Of a DNA stretch of 23,366 bases, positions 1 to 7,703 are shown in pieces. Origin of the DNA: a virus; the IMG/VR virus record IMGVR_UViG_3300035698_005333, positions 1-23,366 of that record; one strand, 5' to 3'. A program made the translations under genes and the position numbers. Position 1 is the first letter of the stretch, and each line of letters starts with the position of its first letter. The notes under the pieces are model-generated. The model searched no databases and was not told where the DNA came from. It saw nothing but the letters and a program-made list of their open reading frames with translations.

Positions 1-1900
1 TATATTTAAACACGACACCATAGTCGGTTCCTACTCCACCAATTTCTTTAAAAATAATTCTAGAATCTCCATTACCAGATGTAACTTCATTTCCTATAGT
101 TATTGTAGAATCTTGTCCAGATACACCATCTGCACCAACTTTTAAATTTTTACCTATATATACATCTCCGCCCGAAACAATTTCGCCAGCTACATCTAAA
201 CTACCGGGTGGTAATGAAGTATCAGGTTTCTTTCCAATACCTAAAATACTTTTTAATAAATTCTTCCATTTCCAAATTAAAGGTTGAGCAGAATTTAATG
301 TGTAATTAGTAGATGTTGTGCTAGTTATTCTATCTGTAATAACAACTCTAACTAGGAACGTTTTTGTAGAATCAAACCCAGCACTTCCTGTCAAGTCACC
401 ATCAATAGCATCTTCAAATGTGAACGATCCACTAGCGTTAGTATCTAAAGTTATAGCTTTATCACCACTCCAAGAACTTCCGTTATCTGAACTGTAATTA
501 TATATAGCTGTTACTATCGTGTTATCAACATCTGTATATGTATTAGCCCAATTAGTGTATGTACCTTCAAGAACCATAGTTGTTATTTCACTAACGTTAT
601 CTTCTCTCGATACTGTTAAATCAGTTATTACAGGTTTTTCATAACTTATAATAGTAGGTGAATATGATTTAGATGTTTCATTACCTCTACTATCAATAGC
701 TTTTATTGATAAGTTACTATTTATAATTCCGTTGATTGTTTCTTCAACTGTACCAGTCGATGCGTAAGATTTAGTTTTGGAAGTTAATCCTGAACTTTCA
801 AATTTATAAGACGTCATAGTAGATTGTTTAATAGCTATAGCTTTGTTTGCTTCTACAATCGTCATTTTAGCATTTGAATAACCTTTAATAATAACCATAT
901 CAGAAGATGTAACAGCTTTAGTAACTGCATTTGTATCTTCGTAAGTAAATGTTGTGAACGTAGGATTAGCGTTAACTATACTAAAAGTCTTTGTTTCAAT
1001 ATCGGTATATAGAGTTGATGTAGAATCTCTTGTGTCTATATAATATTCAACATCGGTTGAGTTTGAATTAGGTATATCATCCCTCATATCTATCAATTCT
1101 GCACTAGTCAAAACTAATGTATACGGTGATGTTATACTATCTCTTTGAGCTTTTAAAGCACCATTTATACCGATTCTTAATCTTATAGGGTTTCCGCTAG
1201 GATTACTGAATGAAATTGATGGTGTATCTTCATCATCAAAATTTACAACAGATGTTATTCTAGCTTGATCGGTAGTTGTTGCATATAATGTGCTACTAGT
1301 TGTGTATAACTGACTATCAGTTCTCTTAACTTTAATAGCGACGCTATATTGTGTTCCGGGGCTTAGTCCACTTATTGTAAAGCTCGATCCCGACGTTCCA
1401 ACGAATGATCCTCCATTTATAGAATATTCAATAGAATCACACGCAGCATCAGCTGACCAAGAAACATTTATCTTATCAAATCCACCTGAAACAGCAGTAA
1501 ATGATGTGATTGTTGCGTATCTTGGTATTGTTGCCAGCGATAAAGTGGTGTTAAGAGTGTAACTTCCATCACGACCAGCTCTAATGCTAGCAGAAGGTGG
1601 CGTACCATCAGAATTATGATTTATATATTTAGTGAAACTACCTAAAGTTGTTATACCTTCAGGAATTGTACCAAAATATGTGCTGAAATATTGAGTTTCG
1701 CCATATATTCTTATATTAGAACTCATTGTCCCTCGATAATTATTAGCTGAACCTACAGCTTGTAATTTTAATGTCGAATCAACTCGTGATCTATTATTAG
1801 AACTTTCAGTAGTTACAGTATAATCAACGTAGTAACGATAATCATTATAGTTAGGTGTGTTACTTCCTGACATTACATAATATGTATATAATCTTGACAT
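1..1900 (-). CDS. DUF859-like phage tail/receptor-binding structural protein with Fn3 domain (C-terminus beyond the window)
   Basis: The frame is open from an ATG at 1900 to the left edge, about 633 codons, with a GGAGGAG ribosome site at 1905-1911. The first ~120 residues are a beta-rich domain followed by the phrase TLSLATIPRYATI, which matches the 'TIPR' junction I associate with DUF859 siphophage tail proteins. Residues ~125-205 read as a fibronectin type III domain (conserved W in VSWSAD, SGLSPGTQYSVAIKV). Later beta-rich segments end in GIGKKPDTSLPPGSLDVAGE and a glycine-rich VYIGKNLKVG region, again resembling the end of DUF859 proteins. It follows another fibre gene by 12 bp, so it is probably part of the host-recognition apparatus. 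The family call rests on recalled sequence style; the reading frame itself is certain. Length cannot be judged because the 3' end is missing. Confidence 0.75.
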   Translation of the reverse strand, partial: MSRLYTYYVMSGSNTPNYNDYRYYVDYTVTTESSNNRSRVDSTLKLQAVGSANNYRGTMSSNIRIYGETQYFSTYFGTIPEGITTLGSFTKYINHNSDGTPPSASIRAGRDGSYTLNTTLSLATIPRYATITSFTAVSGGFDKINVSWSADAACDSIEYSINGGSFVGTSGSSFTISGLSPGTQYSVAIKVKRTDSQLYTTSSTLYATTTDQARITSVVNFDDEDTPSISFSNPSGNPIRLRIGINGALKAQRDSITSPYTLVLTSAELIDMRDDIPNSNSTDVEYYIDTRDSTSTLYTDIETKTFSIVNANPTFTTFTYEDTNAVTKAVTSSDMVIIKGYSNAKMTIVEANKAIAIKQSTMTSYKFESSGLTSKTKSYASTGTVEETINGIINSNLSIKAIDSRGNETSKSYSPTIISYEKPVITDLTVSREDNVSEITTMVLEGTYTNWANTYTDVDNTIVTAIYNYSSDNGSSWSGDKAITLDTNASGSFTFEDAIDGDLTGSAGFDSTKTFLVRVVITDRITSTTSTNYTLNSAQPLIWKWKNLLKSILGIGKKPDTSLPPGSLDVAGEIVSGGDVYIGKNLKVGADGVSGQDSTITIGNEVTSGNGDSRIIFKEIGGVGTDYGVVFKY

Positions 1901-1912
1901 CTAATCTCCTCC

Positions 1913-3970
1913 TTAATATTCTATGCAGTTTTTTTCATCACTGCCATTTACATAAGCTAATTCTAATATTGTGAACTCACCTATATCTATTTGTGTTGTA
2001 CCTGTTCCTTGAGCATCAACTAATGATATTTTATTAGTTATAATACCTTGGACATCAAATTTAGTTATTATATTTTCGTCTTTATCCGTTATATAATCTC
2101 CTGATTCATCGATTATATGTGTTAATTCATATTCTCCATCTTCGTTAGGTAATGATGATATTTCAATACCTTCATAAGATAATTTTATATTAGTTCCTAT
2201 CATTTCTCCGTGAGCTGGTTGCCATTTTAATGGGTTTGGAGAATAAATACCATCTTCTAATATAGCACCGTAGTTAAGCATTAAATCACTATATGCAAAA
2301 CCATCTCCGACAGCTTCTATTATTATACTTAATGAATCACTACTTGGTGTGATTAAGAAACTTTCAAATGTAAATTCACCTATAACAGTCGTTATCGTTT
2401 TTAATGTACTTATAACTCCGTTATCATTTATTTTAATAGTTACTGTATCTGTATTTTCATTTAAGTATTTAAGTGATAGAGTGTGATATGTATTTGATTT
2501 AACTCTTAAATTCCAGGTTATGTAACCAGCCGCTGAACATTTAACGGATGTATTAGATTCTGTATTTAATGATGTTTCAGAACTTTGTTCAGCTGTCCAA
2601 GTTCCTGTTCTTTCAAAAAATGGAGTGTTGGTAGCTCTAAGTATTAATAAACTGTTAGGTATTAAGTTAGCCCCACCTTTTTCAGCAAAAGAATAGTTAA
2701 CAGATGATATGTTCTGTGTTATTCTGCTCAATTTACTACCTTCTAAGTTTAAATCCATATCATTTACAACTTCTGTTAATTCGGTATTTATATCATCTAT
2801 TGATTGATTAACTAAAGAACTTTGGATATAACCATCTTTACGCTTCCAATGATCCCAATCAAACGTTTGGCTATTCGCTTCAGATACGACTATATCACCT
2901 ATATAAAAACCATCAGGAATAAGAGATGCGTCTAAATCTATTATCCATATATCATTAACGTGATATGTAGTTGGTTGAGTTGTGAATATGCTTTTTTTAC
3001 CATCTATTTGATCGAATATACTCGACGGAACATTCTCTGTTATCCAACTATACTCATCTAATTCGTTTTTATAATAAGAATATGTTGTGTCATTATTTAT
3101 ATCTCTCCATAAATCACCTATATGTAAATCTCTTACATCATCAGTAGACCACGGAATAGACGGATCATTATCGTTATACCATAGAGAAACAGTTGTATTT
3201 ACAAATTGAGTATAATTATTTTCTATAAAATCAACTAAATCTGTATCATCTGTATATTTTGATGCTAATTCCCAATCAGCAGCTTCATAAGCTCCTGTTG
3301 CTCTAGTAACTATACATATCTTTAAATCACCGGTAGCTCCACCTGACCATAAATCACCTATTGAATAAGGTGTCGAAGGTGTAGTTACGAATGTTTGTGC
3401 TTTTCCATCTGCTGTAGACTGAGCCGTTGCTGCGTTACTATAAGCGTCTATAGCTCGTTGATCTTCTATGATAACCCAAAGATTAGATAAACTATCATAT
3501 CTTTTTAATAATTTAACACTATCTTTATACCATAAATCTCCGTTATGTTTTTCTCTATCAGCTTCAACCCAAGTGTTTGGATCTGTTTCTTGAAAATAAG
3601 ATTCAATCTTACCATCTATTTGAAGTTGTAAAGTTCCTTTATCTTCTACATAAGTTTCGTCAACAAATGTGTTGAAAGCATCGAATGTTTCATCGGTTTT
3701 AGTAGAAACCTCAGTTACTCTACCATCTAAATCTTCGGTAGCTTCTATAAATACTTCGGTAAGTGTAAAGTCTGTTAAAACTGCATTTATTTGATCGTCT
3801 GTATATTCGTAAGCAGTTTGTAAAACTCCTCCTATTTCTGTATATAACGCTAATATATCATTATGATGTAAGTTGACGGCTGTTTCAACTTGAGTATTTG
3901 TTTGATTAAGATCTGCACCATATAATATTTGACCATCTTGATAATCTTTTTTTAAATTTAATAATGCCAT
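1913..3970 (-). CDS. Phage tail fibre / minor structural protein with GDLW repeats and a C-terminal carbohydrate-binding-like domain
   Basis: This 685-residue protein starts at an ATG preceded by AGGAGGTG. Residues ~8-43 form an anchor segment nearly identical to that of the broken fibre gene ending at 7702. Residues ~45-130 are helical and rich in T, E and D. Residues ~130-390 carry imperfect repeats centred on GDLWY, GDLWS, GDLWR and NDIWI, a motif common in minor tail proteins of Gram-positive phages. Residues ~455-600 (starting GGANLIPNS) form a jelly-roll-like stretch typical of carbohydrate-binding modules in fibres, and the last ~70 residues are a short beta-rich tail. It lies just after the endolysin gene and just before the DUF859-like gene. 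I infer a receptor-binding role; no enzymatic motif is seen. The fibre class is likely, but which domain binds the host is not determined. Confidence 0.75.
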   Translation of the reverse strand: MALLNLKKDYQDGQILYGADLNQTNTQVETAVNLHHNDILALYTEIGGVLQTAYEYTDDQINAVLTDFTLTEVFIEATEDLDGRVTEVSTKTDETFDAFNTFVDETYVEDKGTLQLQIDGKIESYFQETDPNTWVEADREKHNGDLWYKDSVKLLKRYDSLSNLWVIIEDQRAIDAYSNAATAQSTADGKAQTFVTTPSTPYSIGDLWSGGATGDLKICIVTRATGAYEAADWELASKYTDDTDLVDFIENNYTQFVNTTVSLWYNDNDPSIPWSTDDVRDLHIGDLWRDINNDTTYSYYKNELDEYSWITENVPSSIFDQIDGKKSIFTTQPTTYHVNDIWIIDLDASLIPDGFYIGDIVVSEANSQTFDWDHWKRKDGYIQSSLVNQSIDDINTELTEVVNDMDLNLEGSKLSRITQNISSVNYSFAEKGGANLIPNSLLILRATNTPFFERTGTWTAEQSSETSLNTESNTSVKCSAAGYITWNLRVKSNTYHTLSLKYLNENTDTVTIKINDNGVISTLKTITTVIGEFTFESFLITPSSDSLSIIIEAVGDGFAYSDLMLNYGAILEDGIYSPNPLKWQPAHGEMIGTNIKLSYEGIEISSLPNEDGEYELTHIIDESGDYITDKDENIITKFDVQGIITNKISLVDAQGTGTTQIDIGEFTILELAYVNGSDEKNCIEY
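3846..3943. repeat. Shared fibre 5' module, copy A (98 bp direct repeat, partner 7578-7675)
   Basis: This stretch matches 7578-7675 base for base except at one position (g at 3878 against a at 7610). It encodes the anchor segment near the N-terminus of two otherwise unrelated fibre genes. Identity stops abruptly at both ends: the first codons of the two genes are only partly similar, and nothing matches beyond the inner end. Confidence 0.95.
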
Positions 3971-3980
3971 AATTCACCTC

Positions 3981-4874
3981 CTATTTTTTAAAATATTCAA
4001 TAATTAATTTAATTAATTCTAATATTCTGTCCATTAATTTTTGTTTTCCATCTTCTACTGGTATATCTATTATCTTTTCTGTTTTAGGTATTATTTTTAA
4101 CCAACTTTTATCGCTAGCTACCCATAAGTTATCACCTATATTGTACCAAACGTAATCACCGTTTAATTCTGAACCTGAATAGTTATATAAACCTTTGTTA
4201 GCATAACCTAATTTTTCTCCATTAGGAGATTTTCTAACTCGAAGATTCTCTATAATTACATCTAATTGATCTACATATATATTTTTTTCAACAACTTCTC
4301 CAAAATACTTCGGTAAAGTAATAAAAATTAAATCACGATTGTTTTTAATAGTTGTGAAATCCTTGTCTATGTAGAAGCAATTTTCAGGCTTTTCTGCCTT
4401 AGCGCCGATATTCCAAGTTGATAATGAGTTCTTAGCCCATCCGTTATTACCTAACTTACTAAATAAACCGCGAGCGATTTCTATATGAAAGTGATTTCCT
4501 GTTGCTTGACCATCAGCTCCTTCGGTAAATAACGATTGTTTTCTTGTAAACTTTTGACCTACTTTCAAAGGTTTTAAAGTATTATCGTTAGGGTGAGTTA
4601 TCGAAATTGTTATATAATCTTCAAATGTAGGTGTTTTAACCTTAGTTGTTGATTGTAACCATATTGTATTAGTTCCACCATTTCCTACACCATATATACG
4701 TTTTATTTGAATCTCGTCACAAGGACAATAAAAATAGCTTTTGCTTGTATCTTTATCAGCTTCATCCCATGGATAACCTTGAGGTTTACCATTATATGAC
4801 TTAGCGTGAGAATAAGCTCCTAAGTAACTTTGGGTAATATTCATACATTTAGTTGGATATATTAAATAATTCAT
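3981..4874 (-). CDS. Endolysin: M23-family peptidoglycan endopeptidase with C-terminal SH3b domain
   Basis: The protein cuts peptide bridges in peptidoglycan at the end of infection. Numbered from the start used here (297 residues), it has H23 in AYSHAKSY, D37 in PWDEAD and the zinc-ligand pair H128-x-H130 in GNHFHIEIARG, the H...D and HxH signature of LytM/M23 peptidases. CPCDE and GVGNGGTNTIW are also typical of clostridial phage M23 endolysins. Residues ~205-262 (LRVRKSPNGEKLGY, WYNIGDNLWV) form a bacterial SH3 wall-binding domain, and an amphipathic, hydrophobic tail ends in EYFKK. An ATG three codons upstream (4883) touches the AAAGGAG site directly, so the ATG at 4874, about 9 nt downstream, is preferred. 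No signal peptide is seen, which fits release through a holin. The gene has its own promoter at 4896-4923. Confidence 0.9.
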   Translation of the reverse strand: MNYLIYPTKCMNITQSYLGAYSHAKSYNGKPQGYPWDEADKDTSKSYFYCPCDEIQIKRIYGVGNGGTNTIWLQSTTKVKTPTFEDYITISITHPNDNTLKPLKVGQKFTRKQSLFTEGADGQATGNHFHIEIARGLFSKLGNNGWAKNSLSTWNIGAKAEKPENCFYIDKDFTTIKNNRDLIFITLPKYFGEVVEKNIYVDQLDVIIENLRVRKSPNGEKLGYANKGLYNYSGSELNGDYVWYNIGDNLWVASDKSWLKIIPKTEKIIDIPVEDGKQKLMDRILELIKLIIEYFKK

Positions 4875-4895
4875 TGTACTCATCTCCTTTATTAT

Positions 4896-4923
4896 ATTAT
4901 ATCATATAAAAAAAAGATTACAA
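4896..4923 (-). promoter_or_regulatory. Extended -10 promoter for the endolysin gene, overlapping a terminator hairpin
   Basis: On the minus strand, TTGTAA (4918-4923) is followed after 16 nt by TGATATAAT (-10 at 4896-4901). The -35 lies inside the hairpin that follows the holin gene and the hairpin's T-tract fills the spacer. Confidence 0.65.
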
Positions 4924-4930
4924 TGTAATC
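4908..4930 (-). terminator. Rho-independent terminator after the holin candidate
   Basis: Read leftward, the stem GATTAC / GTAATC (4925-4930 with 4916-4921, 3-nt loop) is followed by eight T (4908-4915). It begins 5 nt after the upstream stop codon at 4936. T residues also precede the hairpin on the plus strand, so it could act in both directions. The short stem suggests partial termination. Confidence 0.6.
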
Positions 4931-4935
4931 AATTT

Positions 4936-5313
4936 TTAAATTTCGAAAGCGAACTGAACAACAGTTTCTATAAGAACTATAACAACGGCAACCATACCTA
5001 AAAGCTTTGCTTTGAAAGCTTCTAAAATACCAACTCTTTTAGTTGTCGATACGCATCGTTCTTCTATATTTTCTATTCTCAAATTTTGAGTTTCAACAAC
5101 ACTAATTCTTTTGTTTAAATTTTCTATGTTTTCATCTTGTTTATCATTTTTTTTTTCATATTTGACAAATGTAGAAATTATTTGTTCTATACCCGAAAGA
5201 GATTTCTCTATTTTTATATATCTCTCTGTATTTTTTTCTTCTCTTTTTTCGTTAGCTACTTCTATTTTTTCTAATCTTCTGTTTATTTCTTTATGTTCTT
5301 GATCACCATTCAT
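4936..5313 (-). CDS. Holin-like protein: coiled coil plus C-terminal transmembrane helix (XhlA-like)
   Basis: This 125-residue protein starts at an ATG with a well-placed GAGGAG site 8 nt upstream; an in-frame TTG at 5331 would leave the site inside the gene and is rejected. Residues ~1-100 are highly charged and heptad-rich, predicted to be coiled coil (EINRRLEKIEV, IENLNKRISVVE). Residues ~102-123 (AKLLGMVAVVIVLIETVVQF) form one hydrophobic helix at the C-terminus. Cytoplasmic coiled coil plus one membrane helix is the layout of XhlA-type hemolysin/holin accessory proteins, and it sits directly upstream of the endolysin. I infer a role in membrane permeabilisation or holin regulation. It is longer than the usual ~90-residue XhlA. 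No second classic holin is seen nearby. Confidence 0.6.
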   Translation of the reverse strand: MNGDQEHKEINRRLEKIEVANEKREEKNTERYIKIEKSLSGIEQIISTFVKYEKKNDKQDENIENLNKRISVVETQNLRIENIEERCVSTTKRVGILEAFKAKLLGMVAVVIVLIETVVQFAFEI

Positions 5314-5349
5314 ATCAGCCGCTCCTCTCAAGTTTTGTCTTCTAGTTAG

Positions 5350-5379
5350 ATTATATCATAAAGATAGGAAAATTGTATA
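5350..5379 (-). promoter_or_regulatory. Extended -10 promoter for the lysis genes
   Basis: On the minus strand, TATACA (5374-5379) lies 18 nt before TATAAT (5350-5355), which is preceded by TG in TATGATATAAT. The same 11-base -10 block recurs before the endolysin, adaptor and phosphoesterase genes. The transcript would start about 30 nt before the holin ATG. Confidence 0.65.
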
Positions 5380-5617
5380 CACTATCAGCAATTTTTTTCA
5401 CCTTACTGAGTTTTATATAACCGTTTTTATGTAAACAATGATCCAGAAACCGTTCCAATTGTTATTATTAATACATCCGTCTTATTCATATCCTTTGTAT
5501 TTTATTATATTTTAACGTCTTTAGTTACGTTGTTGGTCTGTACTGTAACCATCGTCAACCTCCTGTTCGTTAATTAGTTTTTTGTTTTTCTTTCCAATTT
5601 TTAAATTCTTCTTCTTT
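5380..5617. other. Mostly non-coding or decayed stretch between the lysis genes and the fibre region
   Basis: No substantial ORF is present. On the minus strand an excellent AGGAGG site precedes an ATG at 5552 encoding only 15 residues (5505-5552, MVTVQTNNVTKDVKI). A second ATG at 5489 encodes 20 residues (5427-5489, MNKTDVLIITIGTVSGSLFT) that look like the start of a membrane helix. These could be remnants of a truncated holin-like gene or true micropeptides. The good ribosome site for so short a peptide is the oddity. Confidence 0.4.
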
Positions 5618-5809
5618 TTATAATTCATATTGTAGTTTTAATTTCATTTCTTCTTCTTCTGATTTCACTTCTAATATTTGCTTTTCTTTTTCTAATATTT
5701 CATCTTTGTTCAACATTCTAACAACTTCTTTAATTTCTTTAGTTTTAGCATTTATAAATATTTCTCTAACTTCATTTTGTTTTAATTCTACAACTTCTTT
5801 TAATTCCAT
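5618..5809 (-). CDS. Small charged, helical protein, possibly truncated by an in-frame stop
   Basis: This 63-residue ORF starts 1 bp after the stop of the upstream fibre gene, with GAGGT 7 nt before the ATG. The product is almost entirely K, E, L and I residues and probably a long helix or coiled coil (VVELKQNEVREIF, ILEKEKQILEVKSEEEEMKL). No family is recognised. Its position after a fibre gene would suit a small tail-associated or chaperone-like protein, but that is inference. In the same frame, directly after the TAA at 5618-5620, 15 more codons of the same character (KEEEFKNWKEKQKTN) run to a second TAA at 5570, so the original gene may have been 79 codons long and shortened by a single nonsense change. 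Confidence 0.5.
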   Translation of the reverse strand: MELKEVVELKQNEVREIFINAKTKEIKEVVRMLNKDEILEKEKQILEVKSEEEEMKLKLQYEL

Positions 5810-5810
5810 A

Positions 5811-7702
5811 TTAATTACCTCGCTTATAAATTTTAATAGTTGTTCCTACTTTAAATTGAGAACCCATATTATAAAAAATCATAGAAGTTATATTTGAAAT
5901 AACTGCTGAATTATTACCACTATAATTAGATAACCCTTGTGTTCCAGATATTACACTAGACATAACCGAGTTCCATTTAACTTTAGAATCATTTAAACTT
6001 ATTGTTCCATTTCCGAAAGCAATAGCTGAACTTCCTTTAAAAACTCCTATTACTGCGTAAGATTGACTTATTCTATATAACGCTGTCGGAGTTATATTAC
6101 CGTCTGTTGTTAAAGAAGCACTCATATAACTTCTAACGTGAGTGTAGTTTGCAGATATACCATTGAATCGTATACCTATTTCTACAGCACTTATGGTTTT
6201 TCCGTCTATAGTATAGTCGTATATTCCGCCATCCCCATTAATGTCTAAATTAGAAAAACTTACTGCTGATGTGTCAGCTGTTACTGTTACTCCAGCTACT
6301 AATCTACTGTACTTATCTTCTAATAACTCACCTTCTTCGCTTAATGCTTTAAAGTCTGTAATATCTTCTGCTAATACTAAGTCAGTTCCTGTTAAGTCTG
6401 CACTTGCAGTTATTCCTTTATTTGTTATTGTATTTGTACTATCAAAGTTATTATAAACGAACTCAGTACTTACTTTCGGCATTACTTCTTCAGATGATTT
6501 AGTACCAGCAGTTAATTCTAAAGCGTTCGCTTCTGAAATTGCTAAAGTTATTAATCTAACATCAATATAATTTCCTTTTGTATATTTTGCGTTATCGTAA
6601 CTTCTATAACCCATTACAAATTTAGTTATGGCGAATTGGTCACTACCTACATTTAATAAAGTTTGTTTAACTCCATCTACAAATATATCCCATTGACTTC
6701 CTGTCCATCTAAATGCTAATTTATATCTTTTCTTTTCTGTAAAAGTATTATTAGTTTTAGAAAAACTACCGTTGTCTAAACTCTGAATAATAAAAGCTCC
6801 ACTTGCGTCATATCTTACAATACCTCGTTCATCATCATCAAAACTTAATAATTCTTGCTGTATTCCAGCTTCTGTACCATTTCTATTTAAAATAAAATCA
6901 ATATATACAGTCCCTATTATTGTACTGGTAAACGTTCCGCTTACCGCTTTAGATGTTGTTCCGTTTAACTTTAATAAACTATCGTAAGATTCTTGGTATT
7001 TACTATTATCAATAGTATCATTTATTTCAGTTGCTGTTTTAGTTATATCTAAATCATCTAAATCTTGCACAGCACTATCCGCTAAGTCTAAACTTGCATT
7101 TATTGATGCGTTTAGTTTAGATTCATCTATACTTGACGCTTTAATACTTGCTGTTAAATCTTGTTCAGTTAACGTTAAATCAATTTCATCTGTATCAGTT
7201 ACCGTTATGGCTGCGTGTAGTGCGTCTTTTTGTGCCTGTGTGATGTGTTCGTAGTCATCACCTAGATTTATATCAGCTAAGTCATTATGGCTAAAATCAC
7301 CAGCTACAGGAAGTATTTGGTCACCTGTATTTGTGCCACTTGTATTTCCAACTATAGTTTTTTCAGAATCGGTAAATTCGTTTGTATCTGCATTATTTTC
7401 GTATTGGGTTTTTATTTCTGCGTCAGTTTGATTTACCTCTGCTCCTGTTTCAATACCAGCTAATTTGGTTTTTTCTTCATACGTAGTATATTTATTAGTT
7501 ACACCTTCAGTTATATGAGTTGTTGTTAATTCAACTATTCCTACTTGACTGTTAACGCTAGAAATAGCGCCCTCACCAACGCTAATATATCATTATGATG
7601 TAAGTTGACAGCTGTTTCAACTTGAGTATTTGTTTGATTAAGATCTGCACCATATAATATTTGACCATCTTGATATGATTTATTCAAATTTAATTTCGGC
7701 AT
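5811..7702 (-). pseudogene. Lectin-like tail fibre gene interrupted by one 1-nt frameshift near 7577
   Basis: The gene starts at the ATG at 7702 (AGGAGG upstream) with MPKLNLNKSYQDGQILYGAD, the anchor shared with the fibre at 1913-3970. After HHNDILAL the frame runs into a UAG 12 codons later. The -1 frame continues at once as GEGAISSVNSQVGIVELTTT and stays open to 5811. Adding one G to the GG at 7576-7577 restores a 630-residue protein. After a linker of fibre-style repeats (VTNKYTTYEEKTKLAGIETGA), residues ~240-395 resemble a LamG/concanavalin-like domain (YKLAFRWTGSQWDIFVDGVK), and a C-terminal beta-rich head ends FKVGTTIKIYKRGN. The downstream frame has no plausible start: its first candidate, a GTG at 7070, lacks a ribosome site. 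It is either a real broken gene or a sequencing deletion; no slippery heptamer favours programmed shifting. Confidence 0.7.
7578..7675. repeat. Shared fibre 5' module, copy B (98 bp direct repeat, partner 3846-3943)
   Basis: Ninety-seven of 98 bases are identical to 3846-3943. The low-coordinate end of this copy (7578) is the point where the downstream reading frame of the fibre gene is lost, so a recombination junction may coincide with the frame break. Confidence 0.95.
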
Positions 7703-7703
7703 A

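Noticed and set aside
5521-5628. 35-codon minus-strand ORF rich in lysine overlapping the small charged gene
   Set aside because: It has no ribosome site and overlaps two other reading frames; the extension of the 63-residue frame and the AGGAGG-led ATG at 5552 explain the region better.
7570-7590. Programmed frameshifting in the fibre gene
   Set aside because: There is no slippery heptamer or downstream stimulatory structure at the junction; a simple single-base loss explains it.
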